DNA from: a virus
Virus record (IMG/VR): IMGVR_UViG_3300031707_004040
Location: 1-32,598 of that record
Direction: 5' to 3' (one strand)
Length of the DNA stretch: 32,598 nt
Shown: piece by piece, positions 15,265-21,572 of the stretch
How positions within the stretch are numbered: the stretch's first letter is position 1
Layout: every line of letters starts with the position of its first letter
Made by a program: the position numbers and the translations under genes
Notes under the pieces: model-generated
The model's database searches: none
Seen by the model: the letters and a program-made list of their open reading frames with translations, nothing else
What the model was told of the DNA's origin: nothing

Positions 15265-15846
15265 CTACGAGCCGCTGATGTCGGCCGGAATCCACAACTC
15301 CCACGGCTCTACGTAGGGGTTGGCCGGGTCGAAGTGCCCGGTCCACTTGGCGGCGATCACCGCTTCGTCTTGGGGCGCCAGCGGGATCGTCAGCGGACTC
15401 TCGGGCAGCGCGTTCAGCACCATGCCCACGAAGGGCAGGTCGTTGCCGTGGATCGTGCCGATGAGCGCGAGGTTAACCACGTAGTCGCCGTCCTCAACCG
15501 GCCCGCCGGTGATCACGGTGAAGTCCGGGTCGCCGTCATCCACATCGGCGCCCGCCACGAATCGCTCGATGTTGTTCGGGAAGACCTCCATCGCGTTGGT
15601 CTCGATGGTCGCTAACACACGCGACCGCCGGCGCAGGCCCATGGTCGGGCCCATGACGCCGTCGACGGGAATCTCCCGGATCTCCCGCTCGAGGTTGAAC
15701 CGGCTGCCGCCGCGGGTCGCGCCAACATCGATGCCCGGATTGTCCGGGTCGGTGAAGCCCGCAGTGATCTTCCCCGCGTCGATCACAAGGCGGTTCGGGG
15801 TCTCGGTCGAGAGGCCGGTCAACCCCACGTCACTAGGTATCAGCAT
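15265..15846 (-). CDS. Major tail (tube) protein
   Basis: 193 aa. A β-rich, acidic protein with no transmembrane segment: RFNLEREIREIPVDGVMGPTMG, then LATIETNAMEV and DGDYVVNLALIG strands, ending WELWIPADISGS. The segment with ...EIPVDG..G...G.. followed by a strand with an acidic residue is common among siphophage tube proteins. Location after the tail terminator gene and before the G/G-T chaperones is diagnostic. It has one of the strongest ribosome sites here (AGGAG, 8 bases before ATG) and its own 183-base leader with a structured element, as expected for an abundant protein. Confidence 0.85.
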   Translation of the reverse strand: MLIPSDVGLTGLSTETPNRLVIDAGKITAGFTDPDNPGIDVGATRGGSRFNLEREIREIPVDGVMGPTMGLRRRSRVLATIETNAMEVFPNNIERFVAGADVDDGDPDFTVITGGPVEDGDYVVNLALIGTIHGNDLPFVGMVLNALPESPLTIPLAPQDEAVIAAKWTGHFDPANPYVEPWELWIPADISGS

Positions 15847-15909
15847 CTCTGCATCTCCTTCGCGGCCCTCGCCGCTTATGGTCTCGGGCAGTTGCCCGGA
15901 ACAGCTATC

Positions 15910-16020
15910 GGCCCGGCCAAAGACAAAGGCGTCCCTTGCTTGTGCACAAGGAACGCCTACAAGCTTGTCTCGACTCTCCCTTAGCTAAGGGGAGGGCCGG
16001 GCCTGTTATACGCTTGTCTC
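15910..16020 (-). promoter_or_regulatory. Structured intergenic element 1 (upstream of major tail gene)
   Basis: Read on the minus strand: GACAAGCGTATAACAGG, then GGCCCGGCC, a hairpin CCCTTAGCTAAGGG (15978-15991), a long hairpin AGGCGT-x-CCTTG / CAAGG-x-ACGCCT (15927-15958), a T-rich TTTGTCTTTGG, then GGCCGGGCC. The two 9-base arms (15910-15918, 15995-16003) are perfectly complementary and would enclose both hairpins as a three-way junction. AGACAA/TTGTCT (15921-15926 / 16014-16019) can also pair but crosses that stem, giving a pseudoknot or an alternative fold. It shares its layout with elements 2 and 3. Candidate roles are terminator/attenuator, RNA processing site or late promoter (GTATAAC). 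Confidence 0.6.
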
Positions 16021-16029
16021 AGCGGGTCT

Positions 16030-16491
16030 CTACACCCGCGCCTTCATATCCGCCACCTCGGCGGTCGGGTACAGTCTCATCGTCCACATCATCGGGCGCG
16101 CCCACACTTCCTGCTCGGGGTCGACCAGATCGAAGTCGCTCACGAAGCGAATGCGAGCCTTGAACTCGTCGCACTCCACCACTCTCCGGTTGAGCAGCAC
16201 GAGGATGCGCTTGCGCATGTCGAGCACGCGCCCGCTCGACGGGTCGGCATCCCAGATCTTCAGCTCGATGTCCGCCACCTGATAGCTGCTCTCGTCCTGC
16301 TCGTCACGGATTCCAACAGTCACGCTGAAGTACGGGAACTTGCAGTTCGGCGGCGCCCAGATATGGTAGTAGCGTAGCGCACCCTCATCGGCTGGCGGCA
16401 CTGCCGGTATCAGCGCCAGCAGCGTCTCGTCGTCTGCGAGGATGTCGCGCACTTCCTCGATGATCGCCTTGACCGTATCGCGGTCGCTCAT
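16030..16491 (-). CDS. Tail terminator / tail completion protein
   Basis: 153 aa. Short N-terminal helix (DTVKAIIEEVRDILADD), then strands including YFSVTVGIRDEQ and DIELKIWDADPSSG, a helix with MRKRILVLLNRR and strands ARIRFVSDFD and MWTMRLYP. This helix-sheet order and length match DUF3168/lambda gpU-like tail terminators, which cap the tail tube and join it to the head. The ATG overlaps the gp10-like stop (ATGA). Position directly before the major tail protein agrees. Sequence similarity is only at the level of pattern. Confidence 0.72.
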   Translation of the reverse strand: MSDRDTVKAIIEEVRDILADDETLLALIPAVPPADEGALRYYHIWAPPNCKFPYFSVTVGIRDEQDESSYQVADIELKIWDADPSSGRVLDMRKRILVLLNRRVVECDEFKARIRFVSDFDLVDPEQEVWARPMMWTMRLYPTAEVADMKARV

Positions 16492-17099
16492 ACGATCTTC
16501 CTGCCCAGGATGCCCTTCACCGCGCCCCGCGTGTGCTCAAGCGCCGGCCGCAGAGAGGGCCGCGGCGCCATGCCCGACTTGCTCCCATGCTGATAGCCAG
16601 CAGGCAGGTCGCCCTGTCCCGCGCCAGCGCCAGCGCGTCCGGTCCCATACTCCAGCCACGGCGCCTTCTCCATGTCGCTGCCGACGATGCCCTCCCAGTT
16701 GCCGCCCTCGCCGCGCTTCGAGACCGCCTTGATCGATCGCCGCAGGTCTCCGAGCGCGACAGCCGGCGCTTCGCCCGGCACCGATGCGCGGTAGAAGCCG
16801 CTGCCGCCCGCCGTCGCCAGCAGTCCCGCGGCTCCCGTCGCGGTCGCTGACTGACCTTTCTTGAACTGCGCTCGCACCTTCCGAGCCGCGCCGCTGCGCC
16901 GCGCTCGGCGCGTACCCGGGATGCGGTAGAAGCGCCCGGTGCGCGCGCCGCTCAGCATCTTCAGCCAGTCCCGCTTGACCACATTGGCGGCCGCGAAGGT
17001 GCGCTTCTGCGCCTCTTCGTCCAGGCGCTTCGCCACCTCGCCGAGGAAGCTGGTCAGTTTGCAGTTCCCGCCCGGTCCGAAGGCTGTGATCTGAGGCAT
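16488..17099 (-). CDS. HK97 gp10-like neck protein
   Basis: 203 aa from the ATG, which shares its A with the TGA of the previous gene (TGATG); a GTG one codon earlier is better spaced from AGGAAG and is an alternative start. The protein is basic, with RFYRIPGTRRARRSG, then FYRASVPGEAPAVALGDLRRSIK and a closing SDMEKAPWLEYGTG plus APRPSLRPALE. The late [AEP].LEYGT and PRP..RPAL motifs are characteristic of the HK97 gp10 family (PF04883). Gp10-like proteins act at the head-tail interface. The KKGQSATATGAAGLLATAGG loop looks like an extra insertion. Confidence 0.85.
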   Translation of the reverse strand: MPQITAFGPGGNCKLTSFLGEVAKRLDEEAQKRTFAAANVVKRDWLKMLSGARTGRFYRIPGTRRARRSGAARKVRAQFKKGQSATATGAAGLLATAGGSGFYRASVPGEAPAVALGDLRRSIKAVSKRGEGGNWEGIVGSDMEKAPWLEYGTGRAGAGAGQGDLPAGYQHGSKSGMAPRPSLRPALEHTRGAVKGILGRKIV

Positions 17100-17431
17100 C
17101 ACCGCTGCACTTCCTGCGCTATCAGCACCGTCGTCTCTGCCTGCTCGGCGTCATATTCAGGCGGCTCGATCGCCCGGTAGTACCGAGTGCCGAATACGAA
17201 TCGCGTGTTGGCGATGTCAACCACCAGCTCGCCCCGGAAGATCAGGCGCTCGACCCGCTCCTCGTGGCCTCGCTGGGCCAACACCATTGCATACTGAGCC
17301 GAGACCTGCGCCCGCCTGCACCAGCGCGTTGCCGTCGTCGCCCACTCGCTCGGGTCGTTGCCAAACGTTCCCTCGCTGGCCGTGCGGGTCTGTATCTCGA
17401 TGCGGTCGCGGTAGACGTCGGCCGCTAGCAT
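17099..17431 (-). CDS. Head-tail joining / head closure protein (SPP1 gp16-like)
   Basis: 110 aa from the ATG overlapping the upstream mini-gene's TGA (TGATG), with GGGAG upstream; a GTG at 17461 is an earlier possibility. DRIEIQTRTASEGTFGNDPSEW opens a β-barrel-like pattern, followed by RRAQVSAQYAMVLAQRGHEER and RLIFRGELVVDIANTRFVFGTRYYRAI. The N-terminal R-x-x-I-x-T..T.....G followed by W and the closing G..Y.I match the Phage_H_T_join family (PF05521). It would seal the connector after packaging and dock the tail. Confidence 0.8.
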   Translation of the reverse strand: MLAADVYRDRIEIQTRTASEGTFGNDPSEWATTATRWCRRAQVSAQYAMVLAQRGHEERVERLIFRGELVVDIANTRFVFGTRYYRAIEPPEYDAEQAETTVLIAQEVQR

Positions 17432-17544
17432 CACTTCGTCTCCCGCGGTCCCGCGAGGCACTGCCGCTCGGTTGGCCCGCGCAGGTTCTGCGTCTGCGAC
17501 GGCCTCGGCAGTGTCCGCTTCTTCGGGCGCTTTGGTTTCCTCAT
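17431..17544 (-). CDS. Very small basic protein (tentative)
   Basis: 37 aa, starting MRKPKRPKKRTLPRP and ending PRETK. It is rich in Lys, Arg and Pro, with one Cys, and has no recognisable fold. The case for it is position: its ATG overlaps the TGA of the zinc-finger gene (ATGA) and its TGA overlaps the ATG of the head-joining gene (TGATG), filling what would otherwise be a gap in a tightly packed operon. It could be a translational coupler rather than a functional protein. Confidence 0.4.
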   Translation of the reverse strand: MRKPKRPKKRTLPRPSQTQNLRGPTERQCLAGPRETK

Positions 17545-17903
17545 CGGTTTATCCCGTGAACGGCTCGCAGGTGCCCGGCGATCTCGTCCGCGAGCAACTC
17601 ATCGGCGCAGTGCTTGCAGATGTAGAGCGAGTGCGGATGCCCTGTCGCCTTGCCAACCGCGGCCACCGCGCGCCTTGCCCGGCGCTGTGCTTCGCAAACG
17701 CGCCGACGAAACCGCTCCTCATCCATGATCGGAACCTCTGCCTCCCGGGGCCCAATCTGATACGACTCGCCGTTGATGCCAGTCTCTACGACCTCCTCGG
17801 CCCGGGCCGGATCGTAGGCCTCCAGGTGATAGCCAGTCTCGCAGAGTCGGGCTATCCGACCATCCTCCATAACCTGATTCTCGATAGCTTCGGTTGCAGT
17901 CAT
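17541..17903 (-). CDS. Small protein with C-terminal C2H2 zinc finger (copy 2)
   Basis: 120 aa from the ATG overlapping the previous TGA (ATGA). The N-terminus (MTATEAIENQVMEDGRIARL) and middle (YDPARAEEVVETGINGESYQIG; DEERFRRRVCEAQRRARRA) are acidic then basic with no known domain. The last 27 residues, from YICKHCADELL to HLRAVHGINR, form a C-x2-C-x11-H-x4-H finger. The neighbouring gene ends in a finger of the same spacing and similar sequence. Function is unknown; DNA, RNA or protein binding is possible. It lies between connector and head-closure genes, not a usual place for such a protein. Confidence 0.68.
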   Translation of the reverse strand: MTATEAIENQVMEDGRIARLCETGYHLEAYDPARAEEVVETGINGESYQIGPREAEVPIMDEERFRRRVCEAQRRARRAVAAVGKATGHPHSLYICKHCADELLADEIAGHLRAVHGINR

Positions 17904-18088
17904 CGCTCTATCCCGTGCGCTCTCCGCAGGTGCTCCCGCATGAGTATCGGCGCGAGCACGAGCCCGCAGTGCTTGCACTGGTACACCCGCCCGGGCAGCC
18001 TGCTCTTGTGCCTGGACAGCGGGATCGGCACCGTCCTGCCCGTGTCGTTGGCCAGCTTCTGTATGTCATGGCCCCTGATGATCCTCAT
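17900..18088 (-). CDS. Small protein with C-terminal C2H2 zinc finger (copy 1)
   Basis: 62 aa from the ATG overlapping the connector stop (ATGA); an in-frame ATG at 18118 lies inside the connector gene and lacks support. MRIIRGHDIQKLANDTGR leads to a C-terminal finger from YQCKHCGLVLA to HLRRAHGIER with C-x2-C-x11-H-x4-H spacing. It shares Y-x-CKHC, the L-A pair, HLR, HGI and the last Arg with the end of the next gene, so the two look like duplicates that differ at the N-terminus. Too short for an enzyme. Confidence 0.68.
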   Translation of the reverse strand: MRIIRGHDIQKLANDTGRTVPIPLSRHKSRLPGRVYQCKHCGLVLAPILMREHLRRAHGIER

Positions 18089-19065
18089 GTTCCCGGCAGT
18101 TTCCGGTGCGGTGCCCATTTTGCGTAGGCGAGCGGCGGCGCACCGTAGCTGGTCGAGCCCCGCCCACTGATCGCCTGCGCCCCCACGCCGTCCTGGCGCT
18201 GGTCGTACATCTGAGCGATGGTGCGCAGCACGCCATCCCTCACTGGCTCTGGTATCGCAAGCTGCGTCCGCCTGCCCCGCACCGACAACGTCGTGCTCAC
18301 CTCGCTCGCAGTGACCGGCTCCCGCTTGGGCCGCCGCCAGGTCAGCTCGATCTCCGTAGCGTCCTGAGTGGCCAGCACGTTGAGCGACCCGTACATCGTA
18401 TCGTTGATGATCTCGGCTAGGTTCTCGGCCGTCTCTTCGTCGTCAGCGCCGATGGCGAAGTCCTGGAGCACCACGTCCTGGGTGCGCGTCGCCGGCGCGC
18501 TGGTCGCAACGCGGAAGGTCATGCCGTCCACATAGACCATGTCGCCGACCGCCGCGCCCGACACCACGATGACTGCGCGCAGCACCTCGAAGGCGTTGTT
18601 GAGGTAGTCATCGGCCATGCGCTTCGCGCTGGTGATCAGCGTCTCGATCAGATCGTTGTCGGCATCGTGCTCGACCCGCAGGTAGGCCTTCGCCTGCGCC
18701 AGCGTAAGTTCAAGTCGGCTTTCGACCGCGCCGCCCTCGCCGGGAACGACGGGTGCGGCAGGCGCGAAGGCGGGCTGCACATCGAAGCTGTCGTCGGTGG
18801 GATCGCAGCCGGTCCCGGTAGCGTGGAGCACCAGCGGCCCCACCGTGCTGGCGTCAGCCGAGTTTGCGGCCACCTTGTACCAGCCGTTGCCAAGCTCGCT
18901 CACGGCCCCGGCGGGCGCGGCGAAGGCCGCTCCGTTCTTGCTGATCGTCACCGTCAGCGAGACGCCCGAGATGAGGCCGGTCGCGCCCGTGATGTGATCG
19001 GCGCTCGTCACCATCAGGAACAGTAGCGGCTCGGTCGTGTTGTGTTGTGCGATCGGGTAGCCCAT
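18085..19065 (-). CDS. gp6-like head-tail connector with N-terminal β domain and internal insertion
   Basis: 326 aa; plain gp6-like connectors are about 100 aa. Residues about 12-97 are a β-sandwich-like domain (PLLFLMVTSADH, VSLTVTISKNGAAF, VSELGNGWYKVAA, GPLVLHATGTG), a module known from phage structural proteins. Residues 119-160 (LELTLAQAKAYLRVEHDADNDL, LITSAKRMADDYLN) are the first helices of the HK97 gp6/Phage_gp6 family. About 163-250 is an inserted segment (VGDMVYVDGMTFRVA, FAIGADDEETAENLAEIIN, EIELTW), and 260-326 resumes with the closing helix PEPVRDGVLRTIAQMYDQR. It should form the connector ring under the portal, with outward-facing extra domains. The start has a weak AGGCAGGC upstream. 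Confidence 0.78.
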   Translation of the reverse strand: MGYPIAQHNTTEPLLFLMVTSADHITGATGLISGVSLTVTISKNGAAFAAPAGAVSELGNGWYKVAANSADASTVGPLVLHATGTGCDPTDDSFDVQPAFAPAAPVVPGEGGAVESRLELTLAQAKAYLRVEHDADNDLIETLITSAKRMADDYLNNAFEVLRAVIVVSGAAVGDMVYVDGMTFRVATSAPATRTQDVVLQDFAIGADDEETAENLAEIINDTMYGSLNVLATQDATEIELTWRRPKREPVTASEVSTTLSVRGRRTQLAIPEPVRDGVLRTIAQMYDQRQDGVGAQAISGRGSTSYGAPPLAYAKWAPHRKLPGT

Positions 19066-19075
19066 GCCTGCCTCG

Positions 19076-19495
19076 CTAGGTCAGCGTGATGATTCCTGCC
19101 GCGTCCCACTGGATCGTGAAGGTGCCGTTGGTACAGGTCTGTGCGCCGCCGAAGTCTATCGAGCAGACCAACTCGTCGGTCGCGCCATCCCACCACAGCA
19201 CCGCGTGGTAGCAGGTCAGCGTTTCAGCCGGGCCGTAGGCGTGGTTCGTCGCTGTCCACTTGGTCGCCCCCGCGCCCGTCCCCTGAGTCACCGCCTTGCC
19301 CCCGAGGGCGCTGCCGGTGGCGACGTAGACAACCTTGGCCCCGATGTCATTGGCGACCACCTCGGATAGCAGGTTGTGGTCGGCGTTGAAACTGTGTGAT
19401 ACGGTCATCAGCATGACCCTGATCGCATCAGCCTCCAAGTCGACCACCTTGTTCATCAGATTGGCCTTGAAGCGGTTGTAGATGCCGGATGCCAT
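19076..19495 (-). CDS. Conserved phage structural protein (probable decoration/minor virion protein)
   Basis: 139 aa beginning MASGIYNRFKANLMNK, then VDLEADAIRVMLMTVSHSF, an AVLWWDGATDELVCSIDFGG strand and the ending TNGTFTIQWDAAGIITLT. This string of motifs (..Y..FK.NLMNK.VDLE.D.I.VMLM...., ...A.DFGGAQ....GTFTIQW...GI..LT) recurs in many tailed-phage genomes as a virion-associated protein of unknown exact role. It starts just after the stop of the preceding 71-aa gene, with GGAGACC upstream. Recognition is from memory of the pattern, not from a search. Confidence 0.75.
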   Translation of the reverse strand: MASGIYNRFKANLMNKVVDLEADAIRVMLMTVSHSFNADHNLLSEVVANDIGAKVVYVATGSALGGKAVTQGTGAGATKWTATNHAYGPAETLTCYHAVLWWDGATDELVCSIDFGGAQTCTNGTFTIQWDAAGIITLT

Positions 19496-19496
19496 T

Positions 19497-19712
19497 CTAG
19501 GTCTCCTCTGCCGGGATCGTCCCAGCTATCTCCAGGCACGGCACATGTACGATGCAGTCCGTGCCGCCCTGTGCGTTCGGCTTATTCTCAGTCCAGGCGC
19601 CGACAGGTTGCCACTCGCCATCCTTCAGCTCGACAGGTATCGCCCGCCGCCCTGCCACCAGGTAGTGCTTGCCCTCGTGCTCGATCACGCGCCCAATGGA
19701 TTCAGGTGCCAT
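19497..19712 (-). CDS. Small hypothetical protein
   Basis: 71 aa, MAPESIGRVIEHEG at the start, with strands KHYLVAGRRAIPVEL and IVHVPCLEIAGTI. Compact, β-rich and soluble, with two cysteines late in the chain (TDCIVHVPC). The start lies inside the 3' end of the tandem-repeat gene (11-base overlap) and the gene runs almost to the next start, so it is translated with the head-completion genes. No family is recognised. Confidence 0.65.
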   Translation of the reverse strand: MAPESIGRVIEHEGKHYLVAGRRAIPVELKDGEWQPVGAWTENKPNAQGGTDCIVHVPCLEIAGTIPAEET

Positions 19713-21546
19713 ACGTTATCCTCGTTCCTGAGCGGCGGCCACGCGAACGCCGCTGCCTAATAGCACCCGGCGAGACGATGTAGACAACCGGAGTTGGCAG
19801 GCCCAACTCCAACGCCAGGGAGTCGGGTAGTACCAGCGCCGTGCCCTTGATTGTGGGGGAATACACCGCGGCAAGCAGATCGAGCGCCGTCGCGTCATGC
19901 CCCACTATCGGATCGGGCACAGGCAAGCCGAGCGCTAGGGCGAGGTTCGCGGGAAGTATGAGTGCGGTTCCGACCAGTACGGGCGACGGCAATGCCAGCG
20001 TCATAGCCAATGCTGTCGCCTCCACCAGCGCGCCAGCCGCTACGCTTGGCGGTTCCACTGCAACCGATAGGTTGAGCGCAGACGGATACGCTGTCAGATC
20101 TACTATGGTGGCCGTGATCACGTTCGGATCGTAGAGGGCCAAGGTGAGCGCCAATGCCGCGGGGCTTGCCAGCGCGCCGGCGATGCTGGATGGGGGCACG
20201 AGCGTCGCCATCAGCGCCTGCGCTCCCGCGAGAACGGACAACGCCGGAGACGCTGGATACAAAACGGCTACCAGGCCTAGGCTGCTTGGCGATACTGCCA
20301 CGGCGGGATTTGGCGCGGGCAATCCCAGCGCTAGGGCGATGGCCGATGGCGTCATCAGCGCGCCCGCGGTCGTGGTGGGATCGTGGAGGGCCGCCGTCAT
20401 CGGCAGGACGGAAGGCAGCGCCAGGGATCCACCAGTTGTCGCGGGGGCATGGACCGCTCCCGTGAGCGAGAGTGCGGTGGGCGTCATGCGCACTTCCGGG
20501 CGAGCGCTCTCGAGTCCAAGCAGCAACGGGAGGGCCGATGTGGGGATGGATACGAGTGGCCCGGGGGTCGGCAATCCGAGAGTCAAGGCCAATGCAGCGA
20601 CCGCCCTGATCGCCGTCGCCACCGCGGCCGGCATCTGGACTGCCAGCACCATCGGCAATGCCGCGGGCGCGGCAATCGCCGTCGCCGTCTTGCCGGGGGC
20701 GACCACTGCGGCAGCCATCGTCAGTGCCGTTGGAAACTTGCGTGTTTCCTTCGAGGGAGCGACCATGGTGGCGGCCATTGTCAGCGCCGTCACCCCCTTC
20801 ACTGCCGTCGCCGTCTTGCCGGGTACTGGCGAGGTGAGGGCCATTGTCAACGCGCTCGGCGTGACTGTCTTGTCAACAACCGGATCGGTTGGCTTGAGTG
20901 CAAATGCGATGTACGCCTTCGGCCACGCGGCGGACAAGGTCGCGGCGAAGGTCCCCATCGCGCCCGCCACAGCGAGGCCGCCCTGGTCGAACGCGAACCC
21001 GCCGCCATGGCCGGAGCTGGTTTCGTAGTCCATCTTCTCGGCCATGCTCGCCAGGGCGGCATTGGTCATTACGGTGAACTGGCCAGTGTTCGAGTCCGCG
21101 CTGCTGGTGCAGATGCAGACGCAGAGCCGGTCGGGGCCGGTAGTCGAGATGGTCGTCACGAACTGGAAACTGGTATCGGACGCGGCCTCGGTCCCGGTCT
21201 CCGACACATCCACAGGAGCGCCCGCAGCGATGCAGCCAGAATATGCGGTACAGCCAGCGCAGACGTGATCCACGCTCGCCTGCACGCTCGGTGCGGTGTT
21301 CCCGCCTGCGTGCCGTCGCCACCAGACGTAGAGCTTCGAGCCGCTGGCGATGCTGACGGGAGTGCCAGTGAAGGCGGTCCACGTCCCGCCGCCGGTCACT
21401 GTGATCGTGACCGTGCCGGTGGGGTCCGTCTCGGCGACCAGGATCGTGATGTCGCCGGCCGCGATGTCGCCCGGCAGCGGCACCGACACCGCGGCGGTGG
21501 TGGCGTTTGCTTTGGCGCCTGGCGTTCTGGATACCGGAATCGCCAT
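19702..21546 (-). CDS. Large tandem-repeat virion or surface protein
   Basis: 614 aa. Residues 1-220 form a domain with GDITILVAETDP, GGGTWTAFTG, KLYVWWRRHAGG and an ending GLAVAGAMGTF...WPKAYIAFALKP, a pattern found at the start of phage fibre and adhesin-like proteins. It has clustered cysteines (CAGCTAYSGC, LCVCICTS). Residues about 227-596 are about 17 degenerate copies of a 20-24-residue unit, roughly [S/T]AL.[L/M]...[L/V]..P....G.. . The C-terminus is basic (RQRRSRGRRSG). It is rich in Ala, Thr, Ser and Pro, like a stalk or a glycosylated repeat region. It lies between the GT4 gene and small head-region genes. It is probably exposed on the virion; glycosylation is inference. The start lacks a strong ribosome site. 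Confidence 0.75.
   Translation of the reverse strand: MAIPVSRTPGAKANATTAAVSVPLPGDIAAGDITILVAETDPTGTVTITVTGGGTWTAFTGTPVSIASGSKLYVWWRRHAGGNTAPSVQASVDHVCAGCTAYSGCIAAGAPVDVSETGTEAASDTSFQFVTTISTTGPDRLCVCICTSSADSNTGQFTVMTNAALASMAEKMDYETSSGHGGGFAFDQGGLAVAGAMGTFAATLSAAWPKAYIAFALKPTDPVVDKTVTPSALTMALTSPVPGKTATAVKGVTALTMAATMVAPSKETRKFPTALTMAAAVVAPGKTATAIAAPAALPMVLAVQMPAAVATAIRAVAALALTLGLPTPGPLVSIPTSALPLLLGLESARPEVRMTPTALSLTGAVHAPATTGGSLALPSVLPMTAALHDPTTTAGALMTPSAIALALGLPAPNPAVAVSPSSLGLVAVLYPASPALSVLAGAQALMATLVPPSSIAGALASPAALALTLALYDPNVITATIVDLTAYPSALNLSVAVEPPSVAAGALVEATALAMTLALPSPVLVGTALILPANLALALGLPVPDPIVGHDATALDLLAAVYSPTIKGTALVLPDSLALELGLPTPVVYIVSPGAIRQRRSRGRRSGTRITYGT
19760..20868 (-). repeat. Tandem repeats of about 66 bases within the 614-aa gene
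   Basis: About 17 degenerate tandem units encode the 20-24-residue repeat. Units differ in length and sequence, so they are old rather than freshly copied. Clear members include ALALTLGLPTPGPLVSIP, VLPMTAALHDPTTTAGALM and ALAMTLALPSPVLVGTALIL. Hydrophobic residues alternate every two positions, as in short β strands joined by Pro/Gly turns. Confidence 0.75.
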
Positions 21547-21572
21547 TACGCGATCATCCTCACCTGCGCTAC

